Under the pieces are notes generated by a model. It ran no database searches. It was not told the origin of the DNA and saw only the letters and a program-made list of their open reading frames with translations. Positions 9,981 through 19,744 of a stretch of DNA of 64,000 bases are shown piece by piece; positions within the stretch are counted from its first letter, which is position 1; each line of letters begins with the position of its first letter. Made by a program: the position numbers and the translations under genes. Source of the stretch: Pleomorphochaeta sp. (lineage in GTDB: Bacteria > Spirochaetota > Spirochaetia > Sphaerochaetales > Sphaerochaetaceae); contig JAQQAS010000039.1 in NCBI GenBank assembly GCA_028532815.1, forward strand, positions 61,534-125,533, in the 5' to 3' direction.

Positions 9981-10049
9981 AATTAACCTCTCAAATAAAA
10001 ATAAATTTAATAGTTTTAAAAATGTTATTGAATATATTATAATACAAAT
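9981..10049. promoter_or_regulatory. Divergent promoter region between two AraC-type genes
   Basis: The 69-bp gap holds TATAAT at 10038-10043 for the + gene, only six bases before its ATG at 10050, and no Shine-Dalgarno sequence. The + transcript may therefore be leaderless. On the - strand, GAGAGG (9987-9992) precedes the TTG start. Confidence 0.55.
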
Positions 10050-11207
10050 ATGAAAAGTCAAAAAGAGATAGATTTATTGTGTAAAGTTACTAACGCCTAT
10101 TATTTAAAATTCAAAAGTAATGGAATGTGTATTAGTGATGTAAATTATACAAATATAGTAAATCTAGAACAAGATCTTTATTATTCAAAACAATTGCTTT
10201 TTGAAAAACTATCAACAGATATTGTTATAGCGCTAAAAGAAGACTTGTTTTATGTACTAGTAAAAGATACAGCTATAATCAATTTACTAGGTCCTTTAGA
10301 AATTGATTTTAAAAACTTTGATGATTACACTTTTGTTTCTTATGATGAAATAGAATCAGTATCTAGATTGTTTTACTATCTCTTAACAGGCTATGAATTA
10401 TTTTATCACATTCCAAGGTTTGTTGATGAAAGTTATAAATATTATAAAGGGGAGAAGTTTTTCTTTAGTGAGGAGAAAATATTTAATGTTGAAGAACAAC
10501 CAAGATTTACTTTCAACAACCAATATCAATTATATAATGTGTTATCAATCAGTATAAAAGAGAGAAACAAAGGTTTTCTACATAATTATATAAACAGTTT
10601 GCTTGAGGAAGATTTATTTGAAGAATTAGAAAAAGATTATGAAAAACAAGTAATTGAAAAGCTAGGAAAAATAAGACTTAAAAAAAATATTCTAATCCAT
10701 TCTCTTTCTCAAATCATGTATTATTTAAATGAAGAGATGATAAACCAAAGTGAGAATGTTAATATAACATATTTAATAATAACTGAAATTGAAAAGGCAA
10801 ACAATATTAACTCTCTTATAACAATTGCCTACAAGATAGTAGATAAAATAATTGATTCAATAGATGATTATCAAATCAGTCATAATGCTTATGTGAGAAA
10901 AGCTACTAATTTTATTATATGTAATTTAGATCAAAAAATAACCTTAGATTTAGTAAGTAGGCACTTAGCTATAAGTAGTAAATATTTGTCCACACTGTTT
11001 AAAAGCGAATTAAATATTACTTTTAAAGATTATGTTATAGATAAAAGAGTAAGAAAGGCTAAGAAACTTCTTTCTTATACAAATAAAAGTTTAAGTGATA
11101 TCTCATTAGAAATTGGAATACAGAATTCAAATAATTTTATTTCATTTTTCAAAACCAATGTTGGAACAACTCCTAATGAGTATAGAAAGAGAACAAGACT
11201 TTTTTAA
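10050..11207 (+). CDS. AraC-family transcriptional regulator, paralogue of the divergent neighbour
   Basis: At 385 residues it has a C-terminal AraC domain (ISSKYLSTLFKSELNITFKD, KRVRKAKKLLSYTNKS, NFISFFKTNVGTTPNEYR) very close to the protein encoded on the other strand at 8964-9980. The N-terminal ~280 residues are also recognisably related but more divergent, and their family is not recognised. The two genes face away from a 69-bp gap, as expected for an inverted gene duplication. The stop overlaps the end of the convergent EAL gene by four bases. Confidence 0.87.
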   Translation: MKSQKEIDLLCKVTNAYYLKFKSNGMCISDVNYTNIVNLEQDLYYSKQLLFEKLSTDIVIALKEDLFYVLVKDTAIINLLGPLEIDFKNFDDYTFVSYDEIESVSRLFYYLLTGYELFYHIPRFVDESYKYYKGEKFFFSEEKIFNVEEQPRFTFNNQYQLYNVLSISIKERNKGFLHNYINSLLEEDLFEELEKDYEKQVIEKLGKIRLKKNILIHSLSQIMYYLNEEMINQSENVNITYLIITEIEKANNINSLITIAYKIVDKIIDSIDDYQISHNAYVRKATNFIICNLDQKITLDLVSRHLAISSKYLSTLFKSELNITFKDYVIDKRVRKAKKLLSYTNKSLSDISLEIGIQNSNNFISFFKTNVGTTPNEYRKRTRLF

Positions 11208-13102
11208 TCCATATTGTTTTTAAAAAATCTAATAATTCCACTAGTGTCTAAAGGCCTACTATAATAGAACCCTTGTATCTTATCCACACCAATTTCTTTT
11301 GCAATTTCATTCTGTTTTTCAGTCTCAACACCTTCTAAAACAGTTTCAAAATTTAAATCTTTTATCATTTTAACAACAGTCTTTAAAACTTCAAGTTTTG
11401 AGTCTTCTGTTTCACAAGCCAATAATAAATTTCTATCAAGTTTAACTATATCAAAAGGTAAAGTTAAAAATGATTCAAAAGTTGAATAGCCAGTTCCAAA
11501 ATCATCTAAACTCAATTTAAAACCAATATTTTTTAACTTTTGCATATTCTTTTTAAGAATGTCCCAGTTAATAGCTTTTGTGGATTCTGTTATCTCTAAT
11601 ATTATTTTAGAAGGTTCTATTTCATTCCTATCTAGAATGGAAACGAAATCTTCTACAATATGTGGTTCCATAAAATGAATCATAGAAATATTGATTGAAA
11701 TATTGTCAAAAGGCATTTTAATTGTATTGATAACATGACAAATTTCTTCCATCATTGATTTCCCAATTGCAACAATGGTTCCATTATCTTCCGATATTGT
11801 TATAAATTCATCACAAGGAACATATCCAAGACTTGGCACTTCAATCCTTGCAAGGGCTTCAGCTGTATCAAATTTTTTAGTTTTTAAGTTATAAATAGGT
11901 TGAAGATTAAAATTTATTGGTTTCTTATTTACAACTTTGTGTATTTCAGTATCAATTATTCTATTTCTTGCAAAGGCAATTGCATCATTAGCTGTTATAT
12001 ATAAATCAAGTTTAACAGAGTAGTCTTGCATTTTTATAAGGGCCCATTGTATAGCATTTTTGAAAGAGGATCTGTCTGCAAAGCTTTTTAATGGGGCCGT
12101 ATGAGCAAAAATATATCTAAGTGGCAATGCTGCAGGGGTTGTCTCTTTAATTCTTTTTAATTCATCAATAACCATATTAGATGCTAAGATTTTATCTGAA
12201 TTTGTTTTGTAAGTAATTGCAAAAGTATTTGTATCAATTCTAAAAATGACTGAATTGGGCAGTGCTTTTTTTAGTTTATTAATAATATCTGAATAAGCTC
12301 TTGGAAGAAAAGAAAATGTTGATAGCTCATTACTTATATTAGTATTTTTAATATGTATAAATAAAATATGGGTATCATTTTCAATTAAATTTAAAATATA
12401 ATTTTCAAAAGTTTCAAAATTTAGTGCTCCAGTTGATATATCCTCATTTAATATAGGGCTTTGTTGTTCAATAAATATTATCAAGATTAGAAGAGCATTG
12501 GTAAATTGAAGTAGTTGTAGTTTTGGTATCATATAATGAACAAAAGCTGCAGAAACTAAAAATAAGCCTGAAAAAATTAATAGATGAATTTTTCGTCTTT
12601 GCATGATATTCTTTTGTTTTATCAAATATAATACACAGTCAAGAACATATAAAATTCCACTTACCCAAAATAATATATATAAAGGGCCATAGTTAAATCC
12701 TCTATTTGATCCAATGGAATATAGTATACCTGTTTTATCATTATTAATTAATAATAGAATTGCTGTAATAGCTGGTATACTTAGATAAAAAACTCTAAGG
12801 TTTCGTCTCATATTAAATCGTCTGTTAAAATAAAGGTAAGCTGTGAGTATCTGTATTTCAAGGCTAATATAAAAAAGTATACAAACAAAATGGCACATTT
12901 CTAAAGAATAAATTTCGGAATTTAAAAAATAGATAGATATGATATTTAAAGAAGCTGTTAAAATACTTACGCCTATATACCAAAGAAAAGGTTTTTGGGT
13001 TGGATTATGAATTTGGCGTTGAGAAAACAGCAGTAGTTTTATTGTAATCAATAATACTATCGCTGTGATGTCGAAATTATTGTAAAAAAAGATGTTATTC
13101 AC
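11204..13102 (-). CDS. Membrane-bound EAL-domain c-di-GMP phosphodiesterase with degenerate GGDEF
   Basis: At 632 residues, the first ~210 hold about seven to eight hydrophobic segments. A GGDEF-like region (about 225-365) follows in which the active loop is replaced by RIDTNTFAI, so it cannot be a cyclase. The C-terminal EAL domain keeps EALAR (near 415), EITES, DDFGTGYS (near 534), KLDR and GVET, all needed for hydrolysis of c-di-GMP. It should sense a signal at the inner membrane and lower c-di-GMP. The start is a GTG with AGGAG about 15 bases upstream; in-frame stops lie just before it. Confidence 0.92.
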   Translation of the reverse strand: MNNIFFYNNFDITAIVLLITIKLLLFSQRQIHNPTQKPFLWYIGVSILTASLNIISIYFLNSEIYSLEMCHFVCILFYISLEIQILTAYLYFNRRFNMRRNLRVFYLSIPAITAILLLINNDKTGILYSIGSNRGFNYGPLYILFWVSGILYVLDCVLYLIKQKNIMQRRKIHLLIFSGLFLVSAAFVHYMIPKLQLLQFTNALLILIIFIEQQSPILNEDISTGALNFETFENYILNLIENDTHILFIHIKNTNISNELSTFSFLPRAYSDIINKLKKALPNSVIFRIDTNTFAITYKTNSDKILASNMVIDELKRIKETTPAALPLRYIFAHTAPLKSFADRSSFKNAIQWALIKMQDYSVKLDLYITANDAIAFARNRIIDTEIHKVVNKKPINFNLQPIYNLKTKKFDTAEALARIEVPSLGYVPCDEFITISEDNGTIVAIGKSMMEEICHVINTIKMPFDNISINISMIHFMEPHIVEDFVSILDRNEIEPSKIILEITESTKAINWDILKKNMQKLKNIGFKLSLDDFGTGYSTFESFLTLPFDIVKLDRNLLLACETEDSKLEVLKTVVKMIKDLNFETVLEGVETEKQNEIAKEIGVDKIQGFYYSRPLDTSGIIRFFKNNMD

Positions 13103-13143
13103 TGCTTATTAATTTGTCTCCTATATTATTTACAAATGAAAAT

Positions 13144-13545
13144 CTAGAACTGTAGCTTCTCTTTGAACTCCTTTAATTCATTATCTTTATAAACTTTATG
13201 ATCTAACTTTAAAGTTTGGCCATCGTTTGAATACCTTGGTATTACGTGAATGTGCAAATGAGGGATTTCTTGATTTGCTGCTGGGGAATTATTAATTATA
13301 ATATTTGTTCCTTCACATTTTAATACAGATCTTTGTAGTTGGTCGACTTTTTTAGCAATTTCCATCATATGTGATAATTCATTTTGAGGACATTGTGTAA
13401 AGGTTGGATAAGGTTTCCTATTTATTATAAGGGCATGGCCTTTATTTACAGGATTAATATCTAAAATTACAACACAAATATCATCTTCGTGAAGTTTTTC
13501 AGCCGGTATTTCATTATTTATAATTTTTTCAAAAATAGTACTCAT
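13144..13545 (-). CDS. HIT-family (HINT-like) nucleotide hydrolase
   Basis: At 133 residues it is typical for bacterial HinT-like proteins. It has the family signature HLHIHVIPR (the HxHxH motif; the middle His is the nucleophile) and an N-terminal IFEKIINNEIPAE segment. Such proteins hydrolyse phosphoramidates of adenosine such as AMP-lysine. It lies 41 bases downstream of the EAL gene start, reading the same way. No strong Shine-Dalgarno sequence precedes its ATG. Confidence 0.92.
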   Translation of the reverse strand: MSTIFEKIINNEIPAEKLHEDDICVVILDINPVNKGHALIINRKPYPTFTQCPQNELSHMMEIAKKVDQLQRSVLKCEGTNIIINNSPAANQEIPHLHIHVIPRYSNDGQTLKLDHKVYKDNELKEFKEKLQF

Positions 13546-13746
13546 AATTAGTTATTTTAACATAATTGCTTTTTTTATTAAAGAAAAATTTAGCTTTTTA
13601 ATTTTTTATTGAAATAATAACGGTTTGAAAACTTGTATATGGCTACTAATTAATATATATTGTGCCCTAAATTCTCATTTAATATTTCAATTAGAATTTC
13701 TTTTATATTTATATAAAAATTATTTTTTTTAACATTCGGTGGTCAA

Positions 13747-15144
13747 ATGCAGAAATTAGACTTACTTGATGAAAATCAAGCAGTAACAAAAACAATATTA
13801 TTATTAGCTTGGCCAACTATAGCTGAGCAAGTCTTATTAACTTTTGTAAATTATATTGATACTGCAATGGTTGGATCCCTTGGTGCTGTTGCAACAGCTG
13901 CAATCTCAATAAATGCATCAACAATATGGTTAGTAAATGGATTACTAAGTTCTCTTGCTATAGGCTTTGGAGTATTGGTTTCAAAGAATATTGGTGCTAA
14001 AAACTTTGATAGATCAAGTTCCGCAGCTAACCAAGGTCTTCTTGCAGCAGCATTTTTTGGGCTTTGTATTTTTTTAATGATGTTATTTGTTGGACCTAGG
14101 TTACCTTTTTGGTTGAACGCAGATGAAAGTGTAATTTTAGGTTCTCAAGAATATATTAAGTGGATAACCATAGCCTTTATACCTCAGAGTCTGATGATAA
14201 TGAGCAGTGGGATTTTTAGAGCAGTTGGGAATACTAAAACCCCATTTATAGTTAATATTTTAAACAATTTTATCAATGTGTTTTTAAATATATTCTTAAT
14301 ATTTCCCTCTAGAGAAATGACCCTTTTTAATACTACTGTTTATTTAAAAAGAGCAAATCTTGGTGTTAAAGGAGCTGCAATAGCAACTTGTATATCTATA
14401 AGTATTTCTGCAATAATAATGATAATCCTTTTGTTGAAGAATAAAGATTTAACTATTAATTTAAAGAAATTAAATCCACTTAAAATGAATTGGGATATTA
14501 ACAAGAAGGCCTCAATATTGGCCCTTCCTAATGCTTTTGAGAGATTATCATTAACTATCGGTCAAATTTTTTTAACAGCAATTGTTGCAAGTTTAGGGAC
14601 TACTGCCTTAGCAGCTCACTATTTAGCTATACAAGCTGAATCTATTACATATATGCCAACATTTGGTTTTGCAAGTGCTGCAACTACTTTAGTAGCTCAA
14701 GCTCTTGGTGGAAGTAAAAAAGAGTTGGCTAAAAAATATGCTAGAAATTCTCTGATTATGGGAACAATTGTTATGAGTATTGCGGGTATCTTTTTGTTTA
14801 TTTTTTCAACTAATTTAGTAGGGTTTTTTACAAACGATTTACAGGTAATAACATCTGGAAGTCACCTTTTGAGAATAGTTGCAATTTGTGAACCTTTCTT
14901 TGGTTTATCAATGATGGTGTTTGGAATCTTAAGAGGTTCTGGTGATACAAAAAGACCTTTTGTAATATCAATTATTGGGATGTGGATTGTTAGATTACCT
15001 TTAGCCTATTATTTTGTTAATTACACAGAGTTTGCCTTAAATGGAGCTTGGGTTGCTATGACCTTAGATTTAACAGTTAGAGGCTTAGTTAGTTATGCAA
15101 TATATAAAAAAGGAAAATTCTTTGATAGAGAAAGTGTAATCTAA
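13747..15144 (+). CDS. MATE-family multidrug/Na+ efflux protein
   Basis: At 465 residues, about 12 membrane segments fall in two homologous halves. The first half opens with AWPTIAEQVLLTFVNYIDTAMVGSLG and contains GVLVSKNIGAKN; the second has the matching ALPNAFERLSL and ATTLVAQALGGSKKE. It exports cationic drugs or metabolites by Na+ or H+ antiport. Ribosome-binding site GGTGG seven bases before the ATG. The 3' end overlaps the convergent EamA gene by four bases. Confidence 0.93.
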   Translation: MQKLDLLDENQAVTKTILLLAWPTIAEQVLLTFVNYIDTAMVGSLGAVATAAISINASTIWLVNGLLSSLAIGFGVLVSKNIGAKNFDRSSSAANQGLLAAAFFGLCIFLMMLFVGPRLPFWLNADESVILGSQEYIKWITIAFIPQSLMIMSSGIFRAVGNTKTPFIVNILNNFINVFLNIFLIFPSREMTLFNTTVYLKRANLGVKGAAIATCISISISAIIMIILLLKNKDLTINLKKLNPLKMNWDINKKASILALPNAFERLSLTIGQIFLTAIVASLGTTALAAHYLAIQAESITYMPTFGFASAATTLVAQALGGSKKELAKKYARNSLIMGTIVMSIAGIFLFIFSTNLVGFFTNDLQVITSGSHLLRIVAICEPFFGLSMMVFGILRGSGDTKRPFVISIIGMWIVRLPLAYYFVNYTEFALNGAWVAMTLDLTVRGLVSYAIYKKGKFFDRESVI

Positions 15145-16016
15145 TAAGGTGCTTTTCTTATTTTAGTTTTTTGTTCTTTTAAAAAAATATAAACAGCAGC
15201 AGATGTTATTATAATATAACCAATAATGGAATGTAGAAGTATTTTTTCATTAAAGAGGATATAAGAATATAAAGCTGCCCAGATTAACTGTGAATAATCA
15301 TATATAGATACATCTTTTGCACTTGCAAAATAATAAGCATAAGTTAAACCGAATTGACCTGCTGTAGCACTAAGTCCTGCTCCAAGTAACATAATTAATT
15401 GAAAAGATGTCATTGGTGTATAGGAAAAAAGAAATAATGGAAGACAAACTATTGAAGAGAAGAGGGAAAATATAAATACAATTATACTCTTGCTCTCTCC
15501 TTTGTTTAAACAGCTTCTTAAAAAGGTATATGCTAATCCCATACAAACAGCACCGGTTATAGCGATTATATAATTAACTAAACTGCCATTATTAAAGGCT
15601 GGGTTTGCAACAAAATAAACTCCAACAAAAGCAATAAGTATTCCACCAATTTGATAAGCTCTAGGTATTTCTTTAAGAAATAAATAACAAAAGATAATTG
15701 TAAAGAAGGGCCCTAATTTTGCAATTATGGTTACATCACTTAGCAATAGGTGATCAACTGCATAGAAATTGCACAGCATAGCTGTAATGCCAAACACACA
15801 TCTAGCTAATAAAGATGGGATACTTTTTTTCTGTACTTTAACTTTTTCATTTGATTTATATAAAATAATTGCAGCGACAATTGCTGCTATAATGTTTCTA
15901 AAAAAAACTTTTTGAGTTGTAGGTAAATCTCCGCTATATCTAATAAATACATTCATTGTACAAAAGCTGAAAGAACTTATTAATACACAAAGAATACCTT
16001 TTGTTTTATTATTCAT
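15141..16016 (-). CDS. EamA/DMT-superfamily transporter
   Basis: At 291 residues, ten predicted membrane segments form two EamA repeats (for example RNIIAAIVAAIILY and AIVAFVGVYFVANPAF in the first, YTFLRSCLNKGES opening the second). Family members export amino acids, nucleotide sugars or other small metabolites; no substrate can be assigned. It is unrelated in position to the second EamA protein at 17406 beyond sharing the family. Confidence 0.9.
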   Translation of the reverse strand: MNNKTKGILCVLISSFSFCTMNVFIRYSGDLPTTQKVFFRNIIAAIVAAIILYKSNEKVKVQKKSIPSLLARCVFGITAMLCNFYAVDHLLLSDVTIIAKLGPFFTIIFCYLFLKEIPRAYQIGGILIAFVGVYFVANPAFNNGSLVNYIIAITGAVCMGLAYTFLRSCLNKGESKSIIVFIFSLFSSIVCLPLFLFSYTPMTSFQLIMLLGAGLSATAGQFGLTYAYYFASAKDVSIYDYSQLIWAALYSYILFNEKILLHSIIGYIIITSAAVYIFLKEQKTKIRKAPY

Positions 16017-16128
16017 ATTTTTATTTCATTCCTATTTGAAAAAATAGTAACAAATATAAGATTTCTTGTCTTCAAATTTTCAATTTTATTTTGCAAAAGA
16101 TAATTTATTCAATATGAATATATTATTC

Positions 16129-16160
16129 TTGACAAACTTATTAAAAGACTTATAATAAGT
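16129..16160 (+). promoter_or_regulatory. Sigma-70 promoter with a palindromic operator over the -10 box
   Basis: TTGACA (16129-16134), 16-bp spacer, TATAAT (16151-16156). The -10 box lies inside the perfect 6-1-6 palindrome ACTTATAATAAGT (16148-16160). The same arrangement recurs at 18369-18400 and, on the other strand, at 25470-25501. Confidence 0.85.
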
Positions 16161-16191
16161 AAAAGATTAATAAAAAATTGGAGGACTGTTA

Positions 16192-17313
16192 ATGCTTAAA
16201 GTAGGATTTGCATTTAATTTAAATATTCAAAGGTGTGAAATAGAGGTTGGCGAAGAAAAACAAATAATTGATAAAGGATATAAACCATTATTAGAGTTAT
16301 TCGAAAAATATAATATGAGAGCTAATTGGTTTGTATCTGGCTATAGCTCTGAAATAATTGAGAATATTGATAAACCTTTTTTAAATAAAATAATTGAAGC
16401 TAAGAATAAAACTATTAAATTAGGGACTTATACATATACTCATCCAATTCCACAATTATTAAATAAAGACGAATTTATTCATCAAGTAAGAGTTGGCAAA
16501 GAATATGATAAAAATATATTAAAAGAAGATACTAAAGGTTTTTTACCTCCAGAATTTGCATATAGCAAAGAAATGGCGAGCGTTTTATATGATAATGGTA
16601 TAGATTGGATTATTACATTAGCATCAAGCGTTGAAAAAAGTTATAAAAAACAAAATATCGTTGATGATCCTTATCAACCTTGCATCTTAGATATTGATGA
16701 AGAAAAAAAACTTTTAGCAGTTGCTGCAGCTTATGAACTTCCTGATTGTCCTGCTAGATTTTTAAAATTGATGATGAAGGGACTGCTCCCTGTTGATACT
16801 GTTATAGAAGGGATTAAGAAATTCCATCAAGAACATCCAGATAAATTTTTACTATTTAAGAGAGATGGTGAAACTGTTTTTATAGATTATTTTAATAGTG
16901 GTTTTGAAAAAACTTATGAAGTATTAGATGAGTTTTTATCAAAATTAAGTCAATTAGATTTTGTAGAACCTGTTTGGATTGAAGATGTTTTAGAAAAAGA
17001 GGAAATAAAACATACTATAAAATTAGATGATTTCTTAGGTAATACAAAGATTGAAACTTTTACTGAGGGTGCTGCAAAACCTATTTGGGATTTAACAAAA
17101 AAAGTTAGAAATGAAATAAATAAAGCAGAAAAAGAAAATAAAGATCCTCAAATTATTGCAAAAGCTTGGCATCATCTATTATTATCACATAATTCAGATG
17201 GAAGAATTGGTTATTGGTTTAGTAAATGGAATCCTGGTGAGCATGAAGTTGCTCCTTCTAGAAGACAATTCTGTGAAGATAATCTAAATATTGCCTTAGA
17301 TTTATTAAAATAG
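16192..17313 (+). CDS. Glycoside hydrolase family 57-like protein
   Basis: At 373 residues, a GH57-like barrel is suggested by LLELFEKYNMRANWFVSG, the stretch GTYTYTHPIPQLL that matches the family's strand before the nucleophile, QVRVGKEY, GFLPPEFAY with Glu121 at the place of the nucleophile, and KRDGETV (Asp225/Glu227), which resembles the acid/base region. The usual N-terminal HQP motif is not present (AFNLNIQRC instead), so activity is uncertain. A polysaccharide-deacetylase-like role is the main alternative. Ribosome-binding site GGAGG. It is driven by the palindrome promoter at 16129 and ends at a terminator, so it is the first unit of the ROK-linked sugar locus. Confidence 0.6.
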   Translation: MLKVGFAFNLNIQRCEIEVGEEKQIIDKGYKPLLELFEKYNMRANWFVSGYSSEIIENIDKPFLNKIIEAKNKTIKLGTYTYTHPIPQLLNKDEFIHQVRVGKEYDKNILKEDTKGFLPPEFAYSKEMASVLYDNGIDWIITLASSVEKSYKKQNIVDDPYQPCILDIDEEKKLLAVAAAYELPDCPARFLKLMMKGLLPVDTVIEGIKKFHQEHPDKFLLFKRDGETVFIDYFNSGFEKTYEVLDEFLSKLSQLDFVEPVWIEDVLEKEEIKHTIKLDDFLGNTKIETFTEGAAKPIWDLTKKVRNEINKAEKENKDPQIIAKAWHHLLLSHNSDGRIGYWFSKWNPGEHEVAPSRRQFCEDNLNIALDLLK

Positions 17314-17339
17314 ATTAATAAATAATCAAATTAAATATG

Positions 17340-17363
17340 AGAAGCTTTTGAGCTTCTTGTATT
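17340..17363 (+). terminator. Terminator-like hairpin after the GH57-like gene
   Basis: AGAAGCT (17340-17346), loop TTTG, AGCTTCT (17351-17357), followed by a T-rich stretch. The T-run is interrupted, so read-through into the next gene is possible. Confidence 0.6.
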
Positions 17364-17405
17364 TATAATATGACTCTTTAAATTTCGAAGATAAAGGAAT
17401 CTAGG

Positions 17406-18335
17406 ATGAGTGAAAAAAAAATCTTATTATATGCAATATGTGCTAATTTACTTTGGAGTACAGCTTTTTTATTTGGTAAGATTGTCTTAGTTGCTTTTCC
17501 TCCCATTCTTCTAGCAGGACTTAGAAGTATTATCGCTTCGATGATGATTTTGATCTTCATTAGAAGAAATCCTTTTAAATCGATAAAAAAGAATTTAAGA
17601 TTTGTTTTATTATTATCCTTGGTAAATCCTTTTTTTGGATTTACTATTTATAATATTGGTCTAAATTATTTACCAGGCTCTTATGTAGCTATGTTGAAAG
17701 GGAGTTCTCCAGCTTTCATTGTTATGGTATCTACTCTTTTACTAAAAGATGAACATATGAGTTTGAAAAATTTATTAAGTTTATTTTTAGGTATTCTAGG
17801 AGTTGTTCTACTATCTCTTTCAAAAAATAGTAGTAATGCTGTTGTAAATAATACCTTTATTATTGGTATTATATTGTTGATTCTAAGCAATTTCGCAAAT
17901 GCTTTTGCTTCAACGATGATAAAGATGAGGATTAATATAAAGCAAATATTGGATGTAAATGTGATAATCAATTTAATAGGTGGAATATTGATTATTTTTG
18001 TTTCATTGTTTTCAAAGGAAGAAGTTCTTGTGAATAAAATTGATACGAAAATGATTATATCTCTTGTTTATTTGTCCTTCATTACTGCTGGAGGAAGTTG
18101 TTTATGGAATACAATAATTACACATGAGAATGTTAAGTTAAATGATATTAGTATTTGGAATTTTTTAATCCCGGCTATGGGTGCTGTTTTAAGTTGGATT
18201 TTTATCGATGGGGATAATCCTAATATAATTTCTGTAATTTGTTTAATTTTAGTTATTTGTTCTATACTGATATCAGTTTTAAATTTCTCAAAATTAACAA
18301 AATTAATTAATAAAAAAAATTTAAAATATGAATAG
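17406..18335 (+). CDS. EamA/DMT-superfamily transporter
   Basis: At 309 residues it has ten predicted membrane segments in two EamA repeats, with hallmarks LLWSTAFLFGKIVL, LAGLRSIIASMMILIFIRR and LPGSYVAMLKGSSPAFIVM. It probably exports a small metabolite. It sits between two units with the palindrome promoter and may be read through from the GH57-like gene; no separate strong promoter was seen. Ribosome-binding site AAGGA at about 17394. Confidence 0.88.
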   Translation: MSEKKILLYAICANLLWSTAFLFGKIVLVAFPPILLAGLRSIIASMMILIFIRRNPFKSIKKNLRFVLLLSLVNPFFGFTIYNIGLNYLPGSYVAMLKGSSPAFIVMVSTLLLKDEHMSLKNLLSLFLGILGVVLLSLSKNSSNAVVNNTFIIGIILLILSNFANAFASTMIKMRINIKQILDVNVIINLIGGILIIFVSLFSKEEVLVNKIDTKMIISLVYLSFITAGGSCLWNTIITHENVKLNDISIWNFLIPAMGAVLSWIFIDGDNPNIISVICLILVICSILISVLNFSKLTKLINKKNLKYE

Positions 18336-18368
18336 TTAATTAGATACTGGGACTTAAATAATATTTTC

Positions 18369-18400
18369 TTGACAATCTTTTAATAAGACTTATAATAAGT
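18369..18400 (+). promoter_or_regulatory. Sigma-70 promoter with the same palindromic operator
   Basis: TTGACA (18369-18374), 16-bp spacer, TATAAT (18391-18396). Palindrome ACTTATAATAAGT at 18388-18400, identical to the copy at 16148. It drives the ABC importer operon. Confidence 0.87.
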
Positions 18401-18453
18401 ATAAGAAAAAAGGGATATACTTATTTAGTATAAAAAAATATGGAGGTTTTTTT

Positions 18454-19731
18454 ATGAACAAAAAGTTATTTATGATAATTTTAGGCTGTTTATTATTTAC
18501 GAGCTTAGCACCAATTTTTTCAAGCGGGCAAAGTGAAGAAAAACAAGATGGTGTTACAGAAATTGTTTATTGGCAATATTATTATGAAACAAAAAAGAAT
18601 TTAATGGATGAATTAATTACTGAATTTGAAGCTGCAAATCCAGATATTAAAGTTACTCAACAAACTTTCCCATACGCTGATTATAATACAAAAGTTGCAT
18701 CATCAGTACCAAGTGGAAAAGGTCCAAATGTAATAAACTTGTATTACGGATGGCTTCCAACATATGTATCTGCAGGTTATTTACAACCTCTAACTGATCC
18801 CTCATTTGCTCCAAGTGTTATAGAAAATGAATTCTTTCCACTTGTAAAAGCTGCTAAATTTAATGATCAATATTATGCTTTACCTACAGCTGTAAGATCT
18901 TTAGCTCTTTTCTATAATAAAGATTTACTAGCTGAAGAGGGTTATAGTGAACCACCTAAAACTTGGGAAGAAGCAATTGAGATGGGTAAAAAACTAACTA
19001 AATTTGATAAAAATGGTAACTTCACTCAAATTGGGTTAGGCGTTAATTTAGATAATCAATTCCACCATGTTATTAGAGAAGTTCTAAATAGACAGTATGG
19101 TGTTGCTCCTTATAATGATGATACAACTAAAGTTCAATACAATACTCAAGCAGGTTATGATGCTATGAAGATGGTAAGTGATTTAGAATTAGTGGAAAAA
19201 ACTGGTCGTCAAGGATTTATGGAAGATGATAGGGCTGCATTTAAAGCCGGAACTTGTGCAATGTTTGTGAGTGGTTCTTTTGCTCTTGGTACTTTAGATA
19301 GTGTAGAAGAATTAAATTACGGAACTGCAGAATTACCTTCAATGAATGGTATTAAATCTAACTTTGCTTCTTTCTGGGCAAATGGTATTACAAGCTTTAC
19401 AGAAGGCAAAGAATTAGAAGCATCAGTTAAATTCTTACAATTCTTAACAAGCAAAGATGTCATGGAACGTTGGTTAGATGCAATTGGAGAATTGCCTGCA
19501 AATAAAGAATTAGGAGAGAGCGAAGAAATAGCTAATGATCCTAAATTCGGACCATTTGTTAGAGGCTTAGATTATGCCCACGCAACTGTATTCTATGATG
19601 AATCAGCACAAAAGAATGTAATGTTTGACTGTTATAATAGAATAGTTCTTGAAGGAATGGATGTTAAAGAATCTGTTGATATTGCTGCAAAGGAAGAACA
19701 AGCAATAATAGATAAATACTTTAACAAGTAA
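18454..19731 (+). CDS. Sugar ABC transporter, substrate-binding protein
   Basis: At 425 residues it is a family 1 solute-binding protein. It has a signal peptide (MNKKLFMIILGCLLFTSLAP) and mature start near SSGQSEE. The region after the signal has no lipobox Cys. The binding fold shows ITEFEAANPDIKVTQQTFPY, PTAVRSLALFYNKDLLAEEG, PKTWEEAIEMGKKL and FKAGTCAMFVSGSFAL, all typical of sugar or oligosaccharide binders. It is the first gene of an operon with two permeases, an amidohydrolase and a ROK regulator. No ATPase gene is present, so a shared MsmK/UgpC-type ATPase must be supplied elsewhere. Confidence 0.93.
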   Translation: MNKKLFMIILGCLLFTSLAPIFSSGQSEEKQDGVTEIVYWQYYYETKKNLMDELITEFEAANPDIKVTQQTFPYADYNTKVASSVPSGKGPNVINLYYGWLPTYVSAGYLQPLTDPSFAPSVIENEFFPLVKAAKFNDQYYALPTAVRSLALFYNKDLLAEEGYSEPPKTWEEAIEMGKKLTKFDKNGNFTQIGLGVNLDNQFHHVIREVLNRQYGVAPYNDDTTKVQYNTQAGYDAMKMVSDLELVEKTGRQGFMEDDRAAFKAGTCAMFVSGSFALGTLDSVEELNYGTAELPSMNGIKSNFASFWANGITSFTEGKELEASVKFLQFLTSKDVMERWLDAIGELPANKELGESEEIANDPKFGPFVRGLDYAHATVFYDESAQKNVMFDCYNRIVLEGMDVKESVDIAAKEEQAIIDKYFNK

Positions 19732-19744
19732 GATATGTTAATAA

